Assembly: GCA_024685315.1 (NCBI GenBank)
Contig: JAIKVW010000033.1
Location: forward strand, 55,672-119,671
Direction: 5' to 3'
DNA length: 64,000 nt
Source: Lachnospiraceae bacterium
GTDB lineage: Bacteria; Bacillota; Clostridia; Lachnospirales; Lachnospiraceae
Below the pieces are notes generated by a model that ran no database searches, was not told the DNA's origin, and saw nothing but the letters and a program-made list of their open reading frames with translations. The translations under genes were made by a program, and so were the position numbers. This document shows positions 1 to 8,330 of the stretch, piece after piece. Positions within the stretch are counted from its first letter, which is position 1, and the number at the start of each line of letters is the position of its first letter.

Positions 1-75
1 CCGAACAAACGCTATGCAGGGTCTCCCGGACATGCCCGCGTGGTGGTCGAAGATAACGAGAGATATCTTATCTAA
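1..75 (+). CDS. C-terminal end of an unidentified protein (cut by window edge)
   Basis: Frame 1 is open from the first base to a TAA at 73-75 and encodes the last 24 residues of a protein, ending ...VVVEDNERYLI. The fragment is too short to assign a family. It is in the same direction as spoVG, but the spoVG promoter candidate at 124-152 suggests the two are separate units. Confidence 0.5.
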   Translation, partial: PNKRYAGSPGHARVVVEDNERYLI

Positions 76-123
76 AAAAAGCCTTTTTGCTTATTTTTTC
101 AGCATAAATCCGCGTTTCCGAGT

Positions 124-152
124 TTGATTATTTCGTTAAGAGATGATAGAAT
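124..152 (+). promoter_or_regulatory. Predicted promoter of spoVG
   Basis: TTGATT at 124-129 and TAGAAT at 147-152 are 17 bases apart, with an extended -10 TG at 144-145. It looks like a housekeeping sigma-A promoter and gives a leader of about 90 bases before spoVG. No SigH-type element was identified. Confidence 0.6.
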
Positions 153-250
153 GGGGGCGTAGTAGTCTGCCGTATGTTTCCCGGAGGCGGGCAGGCTCCC
201 CGGGATGATCTGCGCGGGCTTTCATACAATAAGAGCAAGGAGGAAATGAA

Positions 251-538
251 ATGCAGATCACAGATGTTAGGGTACGAAAGATATCGAAAGAAGGGAAACT
301 GAAAGCGGTAGCTTCGATTACACTTGATGATGTATTTGTAGTTCATGATATCAAAGTTATTGAGGGAGAAAAAGGGCTTTTCATCGCAATGCCCAGCCGT
401 AAAACAACAGACGGTGAATACCGTGACATAGCTCATCCGATCACATCGGAGACGAGGGAGCAGCTTCAGGACCTGATCGTAAAGCAGTATCAGGAAGAGC
501 TGCTAAAGGAGGACGGAGCAGAAGAATCCGGGTTTTAA
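251..538 (+). CDS. spoVG: Septation / RNA-binding regulator SpoVG
   Basis: The 95-residue product matches the small SpoVG family throughout: [11 protein letters not shown] at the start, then [18 protein letters not shown] and a FIAMPSRK core followed by DIAHPI. SpoVG proteins are nucleic-acid-binding regulators. In Bacillus they affect septation and sporulation, and in other Firmicutes they affect virulence and cell-wall genes. The length is normal for the family. The ATG at 251 follows an AGGAGG site by a suitable distance. The gene stands alone between a promoter candidate (124-152) and a strong terminator (561-596), so it is probably monocistronic. The C-terminal tail is acidic, as is common in the family. 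Confidence 0.97.
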   Translation: MQITDVRVRKISKEGKLKAVASITLDDVFVVHDIKVIEGEKGLFIAMPSRKTTDGEYRDIAHPITSETREQLQDLIVKQYQEELLKEDGAEESGF

Positions 539-560
539 CGGCAGTCTTTTAAGTATTTTA

Positions 561-596
561 AAGGGCGTATGCGAATAGCATACGCCTTATATTTTT
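561..596 (+). terminator. Rho-independent terminator after spoVG
   Basis: A 9-bp perfect stem, GGCGTATGC (564-572) with GCATACGCC (578-586), extended by weaker pairs, is followed by a T-rich tract to 596. Confidence 0.85.
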
Positions 597-639
597 CCGG
601 AACTCTTATTTGTAAAGGCATCACAGGAGGATCTTATAA

Positions 640-1230
640 ATGTACATGATCGCCGGGCTCGGAAATCCCGGGAGAAAATATGAAAAAACGCGGCATAATA
701 CCGGGTTCGAAGCCCTTGACAGGATCGCTTCCCATGCAGGCGCGGCCATAAATATGCATAAGTTCGAGGCTGATTACGGGACGGCCGTGATCGGGGGGCA
801 GAAGGTCCTGCTCGTTAAGCCGCAGACCTACATGAATAACAGCGGTATCGCGATAGGAGGCCTTGCTGGTTTTTACAAGATCGAGCCGGAAAATATCATA
901 ATAATATGTGACGACATCAACCTTCCTGCGGGGCAGCTGCGCATTCGCCCCAGAGGCAGCGCGGGAGGACACAACGGGCTTAAATCCATCATTTCCCATC
1001 TCGGATCCGAGGAGTTTCCGCGCATACGCATCGGGATCGGGCAGAAGCCCGAGGGCTGGGATCTGGCGGATTACGTTCTCGCGAAGAGGCCGCAGGAGGA
1101 GCAGGCGCTTATGGACGCGGCTTACGGGGAGACGCTCGAGGCGGCTCACCTTATCGTTTCCGGCGAGACCGTGAAGGCCATGAACACTTTTAATGTAAAG
1201 AAAAAACCTGACAGTGAAGGTGAGGCATAA
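640..1230 (+). CDS. pth: Peptidyl-tRNA hydrolase
   Basis: This 196-residue enzyme releases tRNA from peptidyl-tRNAs that drop off ribosomes. Family residues are visible: GLGNPG at 6-11, the catalytic histidine in TRHNTGF (His19), the TYMNNSG loop, the acidic DDINLPAG segment near 91 and GGHNGLKS near 110. Length is typical. An AGGAGG site precedes the ATG at 640. Its stop overlaps the start of mfd (TAATG), so the two are translationally coupled. The pth-mfd order is a common Firmicutes arrangement. Confidence 0.97.
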   Translation: MYMIAGLGNPGRKYEKTRHNTGFEALDRIASHAGAAINMHKFEADYGTAVIGGQKVLLVKPQTYMNNSGIAIGGLAGFYKIEPENIIIICDDINLPAGQLRIRPRGSAGGHNGLKSIISHLGSEEFPRIRIGIGQKPEGWDLADYVLAKRPQEEQALMDAAYGETLEAAHLIVSGETVKAMNTFNVKKKPDSEGEA

Positions 1231-4200
1231 TGGATATTTTTACTAAACCGCTGCAGGACCTGGCGGAGTACGGCGAAATAATCTCCGATATTCGGGAGGG
1301 ACGTACACCGGCAGGTATTTCGGGCTGCCTTGATTCGCAGAAATGCCACATGATCTGCGGGATCGGGGAGGGCTTTCGGGCGAAGCTTATCGTGACCGGG
1401 TCCGAAGAGCGGGCGAGGAAAATATATGAAGACTACAGGGTCTTCGACAGGGATGTGTTCTACTATCCCGCGAAGGACCTTATATTTTATACAGCTGACA
1501 TCCACGGGGACCTGACGGTGAGGCGCAGGATGCAGTGCATCGGGCGTCTTCTGACTGGGGAAAGGGTCACTGTGGTCTGCCCGGTCTCGGCGCTGTACGA
1601 CGCGGTGCTTCTGCCGGAGACCATAAGCAAATACATTTTCCGCATCGAGACCGGCGGCGCGCTGGACACGGATGAGCTTTCAAAGAAGCTCGTCAGCATG
1701 GGCTTTTCACGCACGGAGCAGGTCTCGTCGCGCGGGGAATTCGCGGTACGCGGAGGGATCATCGATATTTACAACCTTACCGACGAGCTGCCCTACAGGA
1801 TAGAGCTCTGGGACGACATCGTGGATTCGGTAAGGGTATATGATCCCGACAGCCAGAGATCCCTGGAGAACCGCGAGGGGATGACGGTCTTCCCGGCAGC
1901 AGAGCATATTCTTGACGAGGAAACGCTGGAGCGGGGCCTCATGAAGATCAGAAAGGCCGCGGAAAAAGAGGCCGCCGCGCTGCGGAAGGCAAAGAACGGC
2001 GAGGCCGCAGAGAGGCTCCTTGACAGCACGCAGAAGTTCTCGGAAGACCTCCGCATCATGGGAAACAGCGTAAACTTCGACAGCTACGTGAGCTTTTTCT
2101 ACGAAAAGACCGGCTCGCTCCTGGACTATTTCCGCGGCGGGGACGCCCTGGTCTTCGTGGAAGAGCCCGCGAGGACGGAGGAGGAGGGCCGGAAGGCAGA
2201 GGACGAGTACAAGGCCGGTATGGAAGCCCGGCTTTCAAAAGGCTACGTCCTCAAAGGGCAGCTGGACAGCGTTAGGAGCCTTGATTCGGTGCTGAGGGAA
2301 ATATCCGGCATGAGGACGGTGCTCGTAAGCACCTTCCTTTACAGTCTCCCGGACCTTCAGGCGCAGAACGTGCACGAGCTGAACGTGCAGGGAATGCACA
2401 CCTACAGCGGAAATTTCAGTATGCTGCTGGAGGACGTGCGGAAATGGAAGGAAGAGCGCTACCGCGTGCTCATTGTTTCCGGATCCCGCACCAGGGGCAG
2501 GAGGCTTGCCGAGAATTTAAGAGGGAACGCCATCTCTGCCGCGTATACCGACGAGAGGGACAGGGAGATCCGTCCCGGGGAAGTCGTCATTACCGAAGGC
2601 GGGCTTCACAGCGGCATGGTCTACCCCTCCATCCGCTTCGCGATCATCACCGACACGGATATTTTCGGGGAAAAGAAGCAGAAGCGCAGGAGGAAGAGGC
2701 ACGAGGTCTCCGGGGAGCAGGCCGGCGGAATGGCCAGGCTTTCGGTCGGAGATTATGTGGTGCATGAAAAGCACGGCATCGGCATCTATACCGGGACCGA
2801 GAAGGTCGAATCCGAAGGGAGCAGCCGTGATTATCTCAAAATTGAATACAGCGGCGGCGGAAAGCTTTTCGTGCCGGTATCCCAGCTGGATTCCGTGCAG
2901 AAATTCGCGGAGGCAGGGACTGCCGGGGTGAAGGTAAGTACCCTCGGGGCGAAGGAGTGGACCCGGACCCGTCAGAAAGCCGAGAAAGCCGTCAAGGACA
3001 TGGCGGCGGAGCTGATCAGGCTTTACGCGGTGAGGGAGCGGAGCCAGGGTTTCGTATGCGGGCCCGACACTGTCTGGCAGACGGAATTCGAGGAAATGTT
3101 CCCCTTCGAGGAGACCCAGGACCAGCTTGACGCGATAGAAGACGTCAAGCACGACATGGAGAGCCCCCGGATCATGGACAGGCTTATCTGCGGGGACGTG
3201 GGCTTCGGCAAGACCGAGGTCGCGATCCGCGCGGCCTTCAAGATAGTGCAGGAAGGAAAGCAGTGCGCGGTGCTGGTCCCCACGACCATACTCGCGCAGC
3301 AGCATTTCAATACCTTTACCGAGCGGATGAAGAACTTCCCGGTAAATATTGCCCTGCTTTCCAGGTTCAGGACCGCGGCCCAGAACCGCGAGACCATCGC
3401 GATGCTGAAGGCGGGCCGCATAGACATTGTTATAGGGACGCACAGGCTGCTCTCCAAGGACGTTTCCTTTAAGGACCTGGGGCTCCTGGTGATCGATGAG
3501 GAGCAGCGCTTCGGGGTCGCCCACAAGGAGAAAATAAAGCAGCTCCGCCAGACCGTGGACGTGATCACCCTGACCGCTACGCCGATCCCCAGGACCATGC
3601 ATATGAGCCTTATAGGGATACGCGACATGAGCCTTCTCCGGGAAGCGCCGATGAACAGGCTGCCGATACAGACCTATATCATGGAATATGACGACGAAAT
3701 GGTGGCCGAGGCGATTCGGCGCGAGCTCGACCGCGGGGGACAGGTGTATTATGTATACAATCGCGTGGCAACGATAGCGGAAATGACCCTGCACCTCATG
3801 GAGATCGTTCCCGAGGCCAGGATAGAATTTGCCCACGGGCAGATGGATGAACGCTCGCTTGAGAAGGTGATGTACAGATTCATCAATCATGAGATCGACG
3901 TGCTGGTCTCGACCACCATCATCGAGACCGGGATGGACATCCCGAACGTCAACACCATGATCATACACGCGGCGGACCAGATGGGGCTCTCGCAGCTCTA
4001 CCAGCTCCGGGGCCGCGTGGGAAGGTCGGACCGCACAGCTTACGCCTTCCTCCTCTACAAGAGGGACAAGGTCCTCCGGGAGACCGCCGAGAAGAGGCTG
4101 GCGGCGATACGTGAATTCACCGATCTCGGCTCGGGCTACAGGATAGCCATGCGCGACCTTGAGATCCGCGGCGCGGGAAGCCTGCTCGGCGGAGAGCAGA

Positions 4201-4757
4201 GCGGGCACATCGAGGCGATAGGATACGACCTTTACTGCAAGCTGCTCTCACAGGCTATAACGGAAGAGAAAGGCGAGAAGCCGGGGCCTTCCTACGAGAC
4301 CTCCGTCGACATACACATCGACGCCTACATCCCCGACAGCTATATTGCCAATGAACTTCGCAAGCTGGAGATGTACAAGCGCATTTCGCTGATCACCTCC
4401 GAGGAAGATTACAGCAGCCTCCTGGACGAGATGACGGACAGGTACGGGGATCCCCCGAAGGCCGCCGCAAACCTTCTGATGATCGCGAGGATAAAGGCCC
4501 TCGCCCACGAAGTGTTCGTGACCAGGGTCACCTACAGCGGGCGCAGGAGCACCTTCAATATGTACGAGAAGTCCGAGGTGAACGTGAGCGTGATCCCCGA
4601 CCTTCTGGTAAAATACTCCGGGAAGCTGAGATTTTCCTCCACATCCAGGGTGCCTTTCTTCGTGCTGAGCCACTCCGGGCCTGGGGACGTGCTCGAGGAG
4701 GAGTACCGCTTCATCTGTGACATGCACAGCATGTTGCTTTCCGGGGGTCTTGAATAG
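1230..4757 (+). CDS. mfd: Transcription-repair coupling factor Mfd
   Basis: This 1175-residue DNA translocase removes RNA polymerase stalled at lesions and recruits UvrA. Regions in order: a UvrB-like N-terminal part (roughly 1-480); a CarD-like RNA-polymerase-interacting domain near 500-570 (VGDYVVHEKHGIGIYTG, then FVPVSQLD); the SF2 motor with Walker A GDVGFGKTE near 655, DEEQRFG near 755, TATPIPRT, and the downstream motif QLRGRVGRS; and a TRCF C-terminal domain. Length is normal and the frame is intact. The start overlaps the pth stop by one base. A long antisense open frame under it is a codon-bias shadow. Confidence 0.98.
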   Translation: MDIFTKPLQDLAEYGEIISDIREGRTPAGISGCLDSQKCHMICGIGEGFRAKLIVTGSEERARKIYEDYRVFDRDVFYYPAKDLIFYTADIHGDLTVRRRMQCIGRLLTGERVTVVCPVSALYDAVLLPETISKYIFRIETGGALDTDELSKKLVSMGFSRTEQVSSRGEFAVRGGIIDIYNLTDELPYRIELWDDIVDSVRVYDPDSQRSLENREGMTVFPAAEHILDEETLERGLMKIRKAAEKEAAALRKAKNGEAAERLLDSTQKFSEDLRIMGNSVNFDSYVSFFYEKTGSLLDYFRGGDALVFVEEPARTEEEGRKAEDEYKAGMEARLSKGYVLKGQLDSVRSLDSVLREISGMRTVLVSTFLYSLPDLQAQNVHELNVQGMHTYSGNFSMLLEDVRKWKEERYRVLIVSGSRTRGRRLAENLRGNAISAAYTDERDREIRPGEVVITEGGLHSGMVYPSIRFAIITDTDIFGEKKQKRRRKRHEVSGEQAGGMARLSVGDYVVHEKHGIGIYTGTEKVESEGSSRDYLKIEYSGGGKLFVPVSQLDSVQKFAEAGTAGVKVSTLGAKEWTRTRQKAEKAVKDMAAELIRLYAVRERSQGFVCGPDTVWQTEFEEMFPFEETQDQLDAIEDVKHDMESPRIMDRLICGDVGFGKTEVAIRAAFKIVQEGKQCAVLVPTTILAQQHFNTFTERMKNFPVNIALLSRFRTAAQNRETIAMLKAGRIDIVIGTHRLLSKDVSFKDLGLLVIDEEQRFGVAHKEKIKQLRQTVDVITLTATPIPRTMHMSLIGIRDMSLLREAPMNRLPIQTYIMEYDDEMVAEAIRRELDRGGQVYYVYNRVATIAEMTLHLMEIVPEARIEFAHGQMDERSLEKVMYRFINHEIDVLVSTTIIETGMDIPNVNTMIIHAADQMGLSQLYQLRGRVGRSDRTAYAFLLYKRDKVLRETAEKRLAAIREFTDLGSGYRIAMRDLEIRGAGSLLGGEQSGHIEAIGYDLYCKLLSQAITEEKGEKPGPSYETSVDIHIDAYIPDSYIANELRKLEMYKRISLITSEEDYSSLLDEMTDRYGDPPKAAANLLMIARIKALAHEVFVTRVTYSGRRSTFNMYEKSEVNVSVIPDLLVKYSGKLRFSSTSRVPFFVLSHSGPGDVLEEEYRFICDMHSMLLSGGLE

Positions 4758-4815
4758 ATTACGGTTTTATTGTAAAATATGTAGGATTATTATTTTCTGA
4801 CAAGGAGGAAGTTCA

Positions 4816-6897
4816 ATGCCGGCAAAAGGTAAAGACGATTTCTGGGACGACACAGTTACGAACGGCGTGAACCCTGCCGAAGACGGCGGAGAATACAAGG
4901 AACCCTGGTCTGCGATCAAGAGCCTTCCGTTCAAGATCATAATGCGGATCCTGCTTATGATCGCATGCCTTGCGGCGCTGGTCTGCGGATATATTATTTA
5001 CAATTATGTCCAGGACAGGAGCGTGACCGGGAGCCTTAGCAATGATTTCTATAAGAGCAGGGAATTTACGAATGAGTTCAATGAGAGCGTTGGGAACGTC
5101 CTCTCGCTCCTGCAGACCATTGAGACCGATCCGACCCTTCTTGACGAGGGAAATGAGGAGATGCTCAAGAACCAGCTTGAGAATTACAAGCTGAACAGCA
5201 CCAATTTCTCCTTCTACATTCAGAACGCGGATCTCTCACTTGTTACTTCGAGCGGGAACGACGCAAAGGACCGTATTGAATCGAGCGGCCACTACTGCAA
5301 GATCACCACGGCGGAGATCAACACGGACAGCGAGCCGGTCACGACCCTTCCTTCCAAAGCCCTTGACAAGGACGAGTGGAGCAAGGCCCTCGGCGCGCTG
5401 AATGGAGACTACGTTATCTATACCGCGGTGGACAATGAGCTCACTTACCAGGATTCTTTCTACACCGCTTACCAGAAGTTCAACCAGCAGCAGGAGTACT
5501 TCGGTTACGCCAGGATAGTGGGCATAGTGGCGCTGGTGCTCTTCATCATCTGCCTCATCTTCTGCGTGCTTTCGACAGGAATGAAGCGCGGATACGAGGG
5601 CGTGCAGCTGAACTGGTTCGACTATATCCCTACGGAGATCGCGCTTGCGATCATGGGGGCGGTCGGCTACGGGCTGTTCTATCTGCTGAAGCGCTTCAAC
5701 GGCATGGAAGGCGACATGTACAGGTATATCACCTACGGAATGATAGTGGTGATATATGCCTGGGCTGCCCAGTCCTACTTCAGTATTGTAAGAAGGCTTA
5801 AATCCGGCAGGTTCTTCCGCAAGTCCATCATCGGAATGATCATCGGCGGCATCATCCGCGGGATCGGATCCCTTCCGAAGGCGCTCTGCATTATACTGTC
5901 GGTCATTATTATCGCGGCCATTAACGCGGGCTGGATCTACCTGCTGCTTAACCGCACAGGCTACGAATTCCGCGGGATTCCTATCGAGTACATTATCGCG
6001 GCAGCGGTAGTAATAGCCGAGCTTATTACAATAATCATACATAACCACGACAAGGCTCTCCGCAGAGAAGCCGCTGAAGCAGAGGCTGCGCAGGCCATCA
6101 CCGGTGAAGGCAGCAAGGCTATCGAGGCGCAGGAAGGCGCCGCAGTCCAGGCTGAGGCCGCAGAGGCAGCGGAGACCCAGGAAGGAAGTCCCGAAGAGAA
6201 GGCCGACTGGGAGACCGTGGACCTGGGACAGTCGATCGCAGAGGCTGAAAGGCAGCGCGACGAGAAGAACGGCGCCCTGGATCTTGAAGCCGGGACCCGC
6301 AAGCCTCAGGAGACGCTGGTGCTCTCTGAAGAGGATATTCAGAAGGCGATCCAGAGCTCTGGAGAGGAAGGAAGCGGCGAGTGGAATTACGGTCCGGGCT
6401 CAGGTGAGTTCGAAGATACCGGCGAGATCGTTATGGGTGCGGCCGGAGCCGAACAGGCAGGTCCGGAGGCATTTGACCTTGTCCAGATGATCAAGGACGT
6501 CAGGAAGGGCTACAAGCCGAACCTTAAGAACATGGAAGTTGTTGCTTCCGTCAGGGCTCCCGGGAAGCCGGTCATGGTCGAGGCTAACCGCGCCGATATC
6601 GAAGATGCGGTCGGAGATATTTTCTCCGAGATGCTGAGGATATCCGCCGGAAGAGTCAAGAACACCATAGAGGTCTGCGTATCCGGAGGCAAGGCGGTCT
6701 GCCTTACAAAGATCAACGTAGACGAGCTGATGCTTGACGACGCAAAAGATGCCGAGACCGACGGATCCTTCGACAGCACGAAGAACACCATCGAGAAGAA
6801 CGGCGGAAGGTTCATCGTCAATTACGCGGACAAGGTGCTTAAGACAGGTTTCCTTGTAAACTGCGCAAAGGAAGAAGAAAGCAGCACGGCTGAATAA
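4816..6897 (+). CDS. Membrane protein with a degenerate histidine-kinase ATPase-like C-terminus (pseudo-sensor kinase)
   Basis: This 693-residue protein has about six membrane segments: one near 40-62, an outside loop to about 230, then spans near 232-255, 270-290, 305-325, 355-378 and 385-405. The span pattern, including the WFDYIPTEIAL stretch, resembles Lachnospiraceae sensor histidine kinases. A cytoplasmic Ala/Glu-rich linker (about 410-550) occupies the place where the phospho-accepting helices should be; no H-box is seen. The last 130 residues resemble a GHKL domain by layout: MVEANRADIEDAVGDIF sits where the N-box would be and NGGRFIV where the end would be. The conserved Asn, the DxGxG box and the GxGLGL lid are missing. 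It is likely a signalling scaffold, not a kinase. AAGGAGG precedes the ATG. Confidence 0.6.
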   Translation: MPAKGKDDFWDDTVTNGVNPAEDGGEYKEPWSAIKSLPFKIIMRILLMIACLAALVCGYIIYNYVQDRSVTGSLSNDFYKSREFTNEFNESVGNVLSLLQTIETDPTLLDEGNEEMLKNQLENYKLNSTNFSFYIQNADLSLVTSSGNDAKDRIESSGHYCKITTAEINTDSEPVTTLPSKALDKDEWSKALGALNGDYVIYTAVDNELTYQDSFYTAYQKFNQQQEYFGYARIVGIVALVLFIICLIFCVLSTGMKRGYEGVQLNWFDYIPTEIALAIMGAVGYGLFYLLKRFNGMEGDMYRYITYGMIVVIYAWAAQSYFSIVRRLKSGRFFRKSIIGMIIGGIIRGIGSLPKALCIILSVIIIAAINAGWIYLLLNRTGYEFRGIPIEYIIAAAVVIAELITIIIHNHDKALRREAAEAEAAQAITGEGSKAIEAQEGAAVQAEAAEAAETQEGSPEEKADWETVDLGQSIAEAERQRDEKNGALDLEAGTRKPQETLVLSEEDIQKAIQSSGEEGSGEWNYGPGSGEFEDTGEIVMGAAGAEQAGPEAFDLVQMIKDVRKGYKPNLKNMEVVASVRAPGKPVMVEANRADIEDAVGDIFSEMLRISAGRVKNTIEVCVSGGKAVCLTKINVDELMLDDAKDAETDGSFDSTKNTIEKNGGRFIVNYADKVLKTGFLVNCAKEEESSTAE

Positions 6898-6995
6898 ATA
6901 TCCGGCTGAATAAAAAACATTTTTATCCCCCGCACAAAGCCCCGGGATCCGTTTTTCCGGGACTTTCTGCAGGGGATTTGCTTTGTACAGCTGTA

Positions 6996-7024
6996 TTGTG
7001 AAAAGTGTCTGCTCATGTTATACT
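6996..7024 (+). promoter_or_regulatory. Predicted promoter of the Sel1/TPR gene pair
   Basis: TTGTGA (6996-7001), 17 bases, then TATACT (7019-7024) with an extended -10 TG at 7016-7017. Transcription would begin near 7031, so translation from upstream in-frame codons at 6983 is unlikely and the start at 7091 is preferred. Confidence 0.65.
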
Positions 7025-7090
7025 AAAACGAATGGATCGTGCCGCGCAGGCATGTATACAAAAAGATTTTTTCAGCGGGAGAAAGTACAG

Positions 7091-8287
7091 ATGGGAAAGG
7101 CCCTTTATCTAAACTACGCCAAGGCAGACAGGGAAAATGTCGCTCCGGTGCTACAGAAACTACGCGAGGCAGGCTTCAATGTCCAGCACACAGAAAACGG
7201 CAACGTATCGGGGAAACCCTGCGTTCTGAATTTTCCCTCCGCGGCTTCCCGCAGAGACGACAGCTACAGGAAGGTGCTTAATTACGCGCTTCGCCACGAC
7301 CTGGACTGCATACAGATACATCTTGAGAGGCAGAAGCTTCTTGACGATATCGAGATCCAGAACGGCGTAATGCTTGCGGCGCTGAGGACCGTAATGCCGG
7401 ACAAGGCCGCCGAGGTCTACACGAAGGCCCTTTCGGAGGGCGCTTCTCCGGAGATCCCCGAGAAGGAAGAGGCTGAGCTTGCGGCAGCTCCCGCGGCAGA
7501 AGAGAACGCCGAAGTCAGGAGCGGTGAGCCCGCTGCGGAGCCGGTCAGGAAGGAGCAGGGAATACAGATCCCCGCCGGGACCGATTCGGCAGAGTTCGCA
7601 AGCGCAGCTATGAGGCTTTTTGAGAGCGAGGGATTTGCTCCCGCAAGGACCTCATTAAAGAAGAACGATGAGATGTATTCCGGGACCAGCGCCGAGACGC
7701 TTTTCAATAAAGGGCTCAGCCTGCTTTCCGGCGACGGCGGCTCCAAGGATGAGAAAGCTGCCTTTGACTGCTTCAGGCAGGCAGCCAACGCGGGGATGGC
7801 CAAGGCCCAGTATGAGCTCAGCATCTGCTACGACCGCGGCATAGGCACCGGAAGGAACATTACCGAGGCCGCAAGATGGTGCGAGATGGCCGCCTACGGA
7901 GGCCACGCCCAGGCGCAGAGCGACATCGGGGCCTGCTATGAGCACGGGCAGGGCGTTTCCAGGAATATGCGGGAGGCAGTCAGATGGTACCAGATAGCTT
8001 CCGAGCAGGGAAACATTGAGGCGAAGAACAACCTCGCTTTCTGCTACCAGAAGGGAAGAGGAGTCACCAGGAATTCCTCCCACGCCATCCAGCTCTACAG
8101 CGAGGCGGCCGAGGCCGGCAACAGCAGCGCGCAGTACAATCTGGGGTTCTGCCTGTGGTACGGAGAGGGAGTTCCGACCGATAAGCCCCGCGCAGTTGAA
8201 CTGTTCCGCAAGTCCGCGGAGAACGGCAACGCAAAAGCAGTTCAGATGCTGAAGGTGCTGAATCAGAGATCATATTTCAATAAGTGA
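7091..8287 (+). CDS. TIR-like domain protein with Sel1 repeats
   Basis: The 398-residue product begins MGKALYLNYAKADRENV; the strand-helix pattern that follows resembles a TIR domain (about 1-110). The TIR NADase glutamate motif is not evident, so a binding role is more likely than catalysis. An Ala/Glu-rich linker (about 115-190) leads to five Sel1-type repeats from about 202 to 395, with repeated A..W...AA..G...AQ..IG.CY..G.GV patterns. Such arrays are protein-protein scaffolds. The ORF is open upstream to 6983, but the promoter at 6996-7024 and a GGGAG-like site before 7091 support this start. It lies 43 bases before the large TPR/AAA gene, probably in one operon. Confidence 0.65.
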   Translation: MGKALYLNYAKADRENVAPVLQKLREAGFNVQHTENGNVSGKPCVLNFPSAASRRDDSYRKVLNYALRHDLDCIQIHLERQKLLDDIEIQNGVMLAALRTVMPDKAAEVYTKALSEGASPEIPEKEEAELAAAPAAEENAEVRSGEPAAEPVRKEQGIQIPAGTDSAEFASAAMRLFESEGFAPARTSLKKNDEMYSGTSAETLFNKGLSLLSGDGGSKDEKAAFDCFRQAANAGMAKAQYELSICYDRGIGTGRNITEAARWCEMAAYGGHAQAQSDIGACYEHGQGVSRNMREAVRWYQIASEQGNIEAKNNLAFCYQKGRGVTRNSSHAIQLYSEAAEAGNSSAQYNLGFCLWYGEGVPTDKPRAVELFRKSAENGNAKAVQMLKVLNQRSYFNK

Positions 8288-8330
8288 GCGACGGACAGCA
8301 GGATCAAGAAGAAGGAAGGATCGAAAGACC

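Noticed and set aside
2517..4208. 563-codon open frame antisense to mfd
   Set aside because: It mirrors the codon bias of mfd, has no ribosome site and no recognisable domain.
6983..7090. Upstream extension of the Sel1 protein
   Set aside because: A promoter candidate lies in it and the ribosome site favours 7091.
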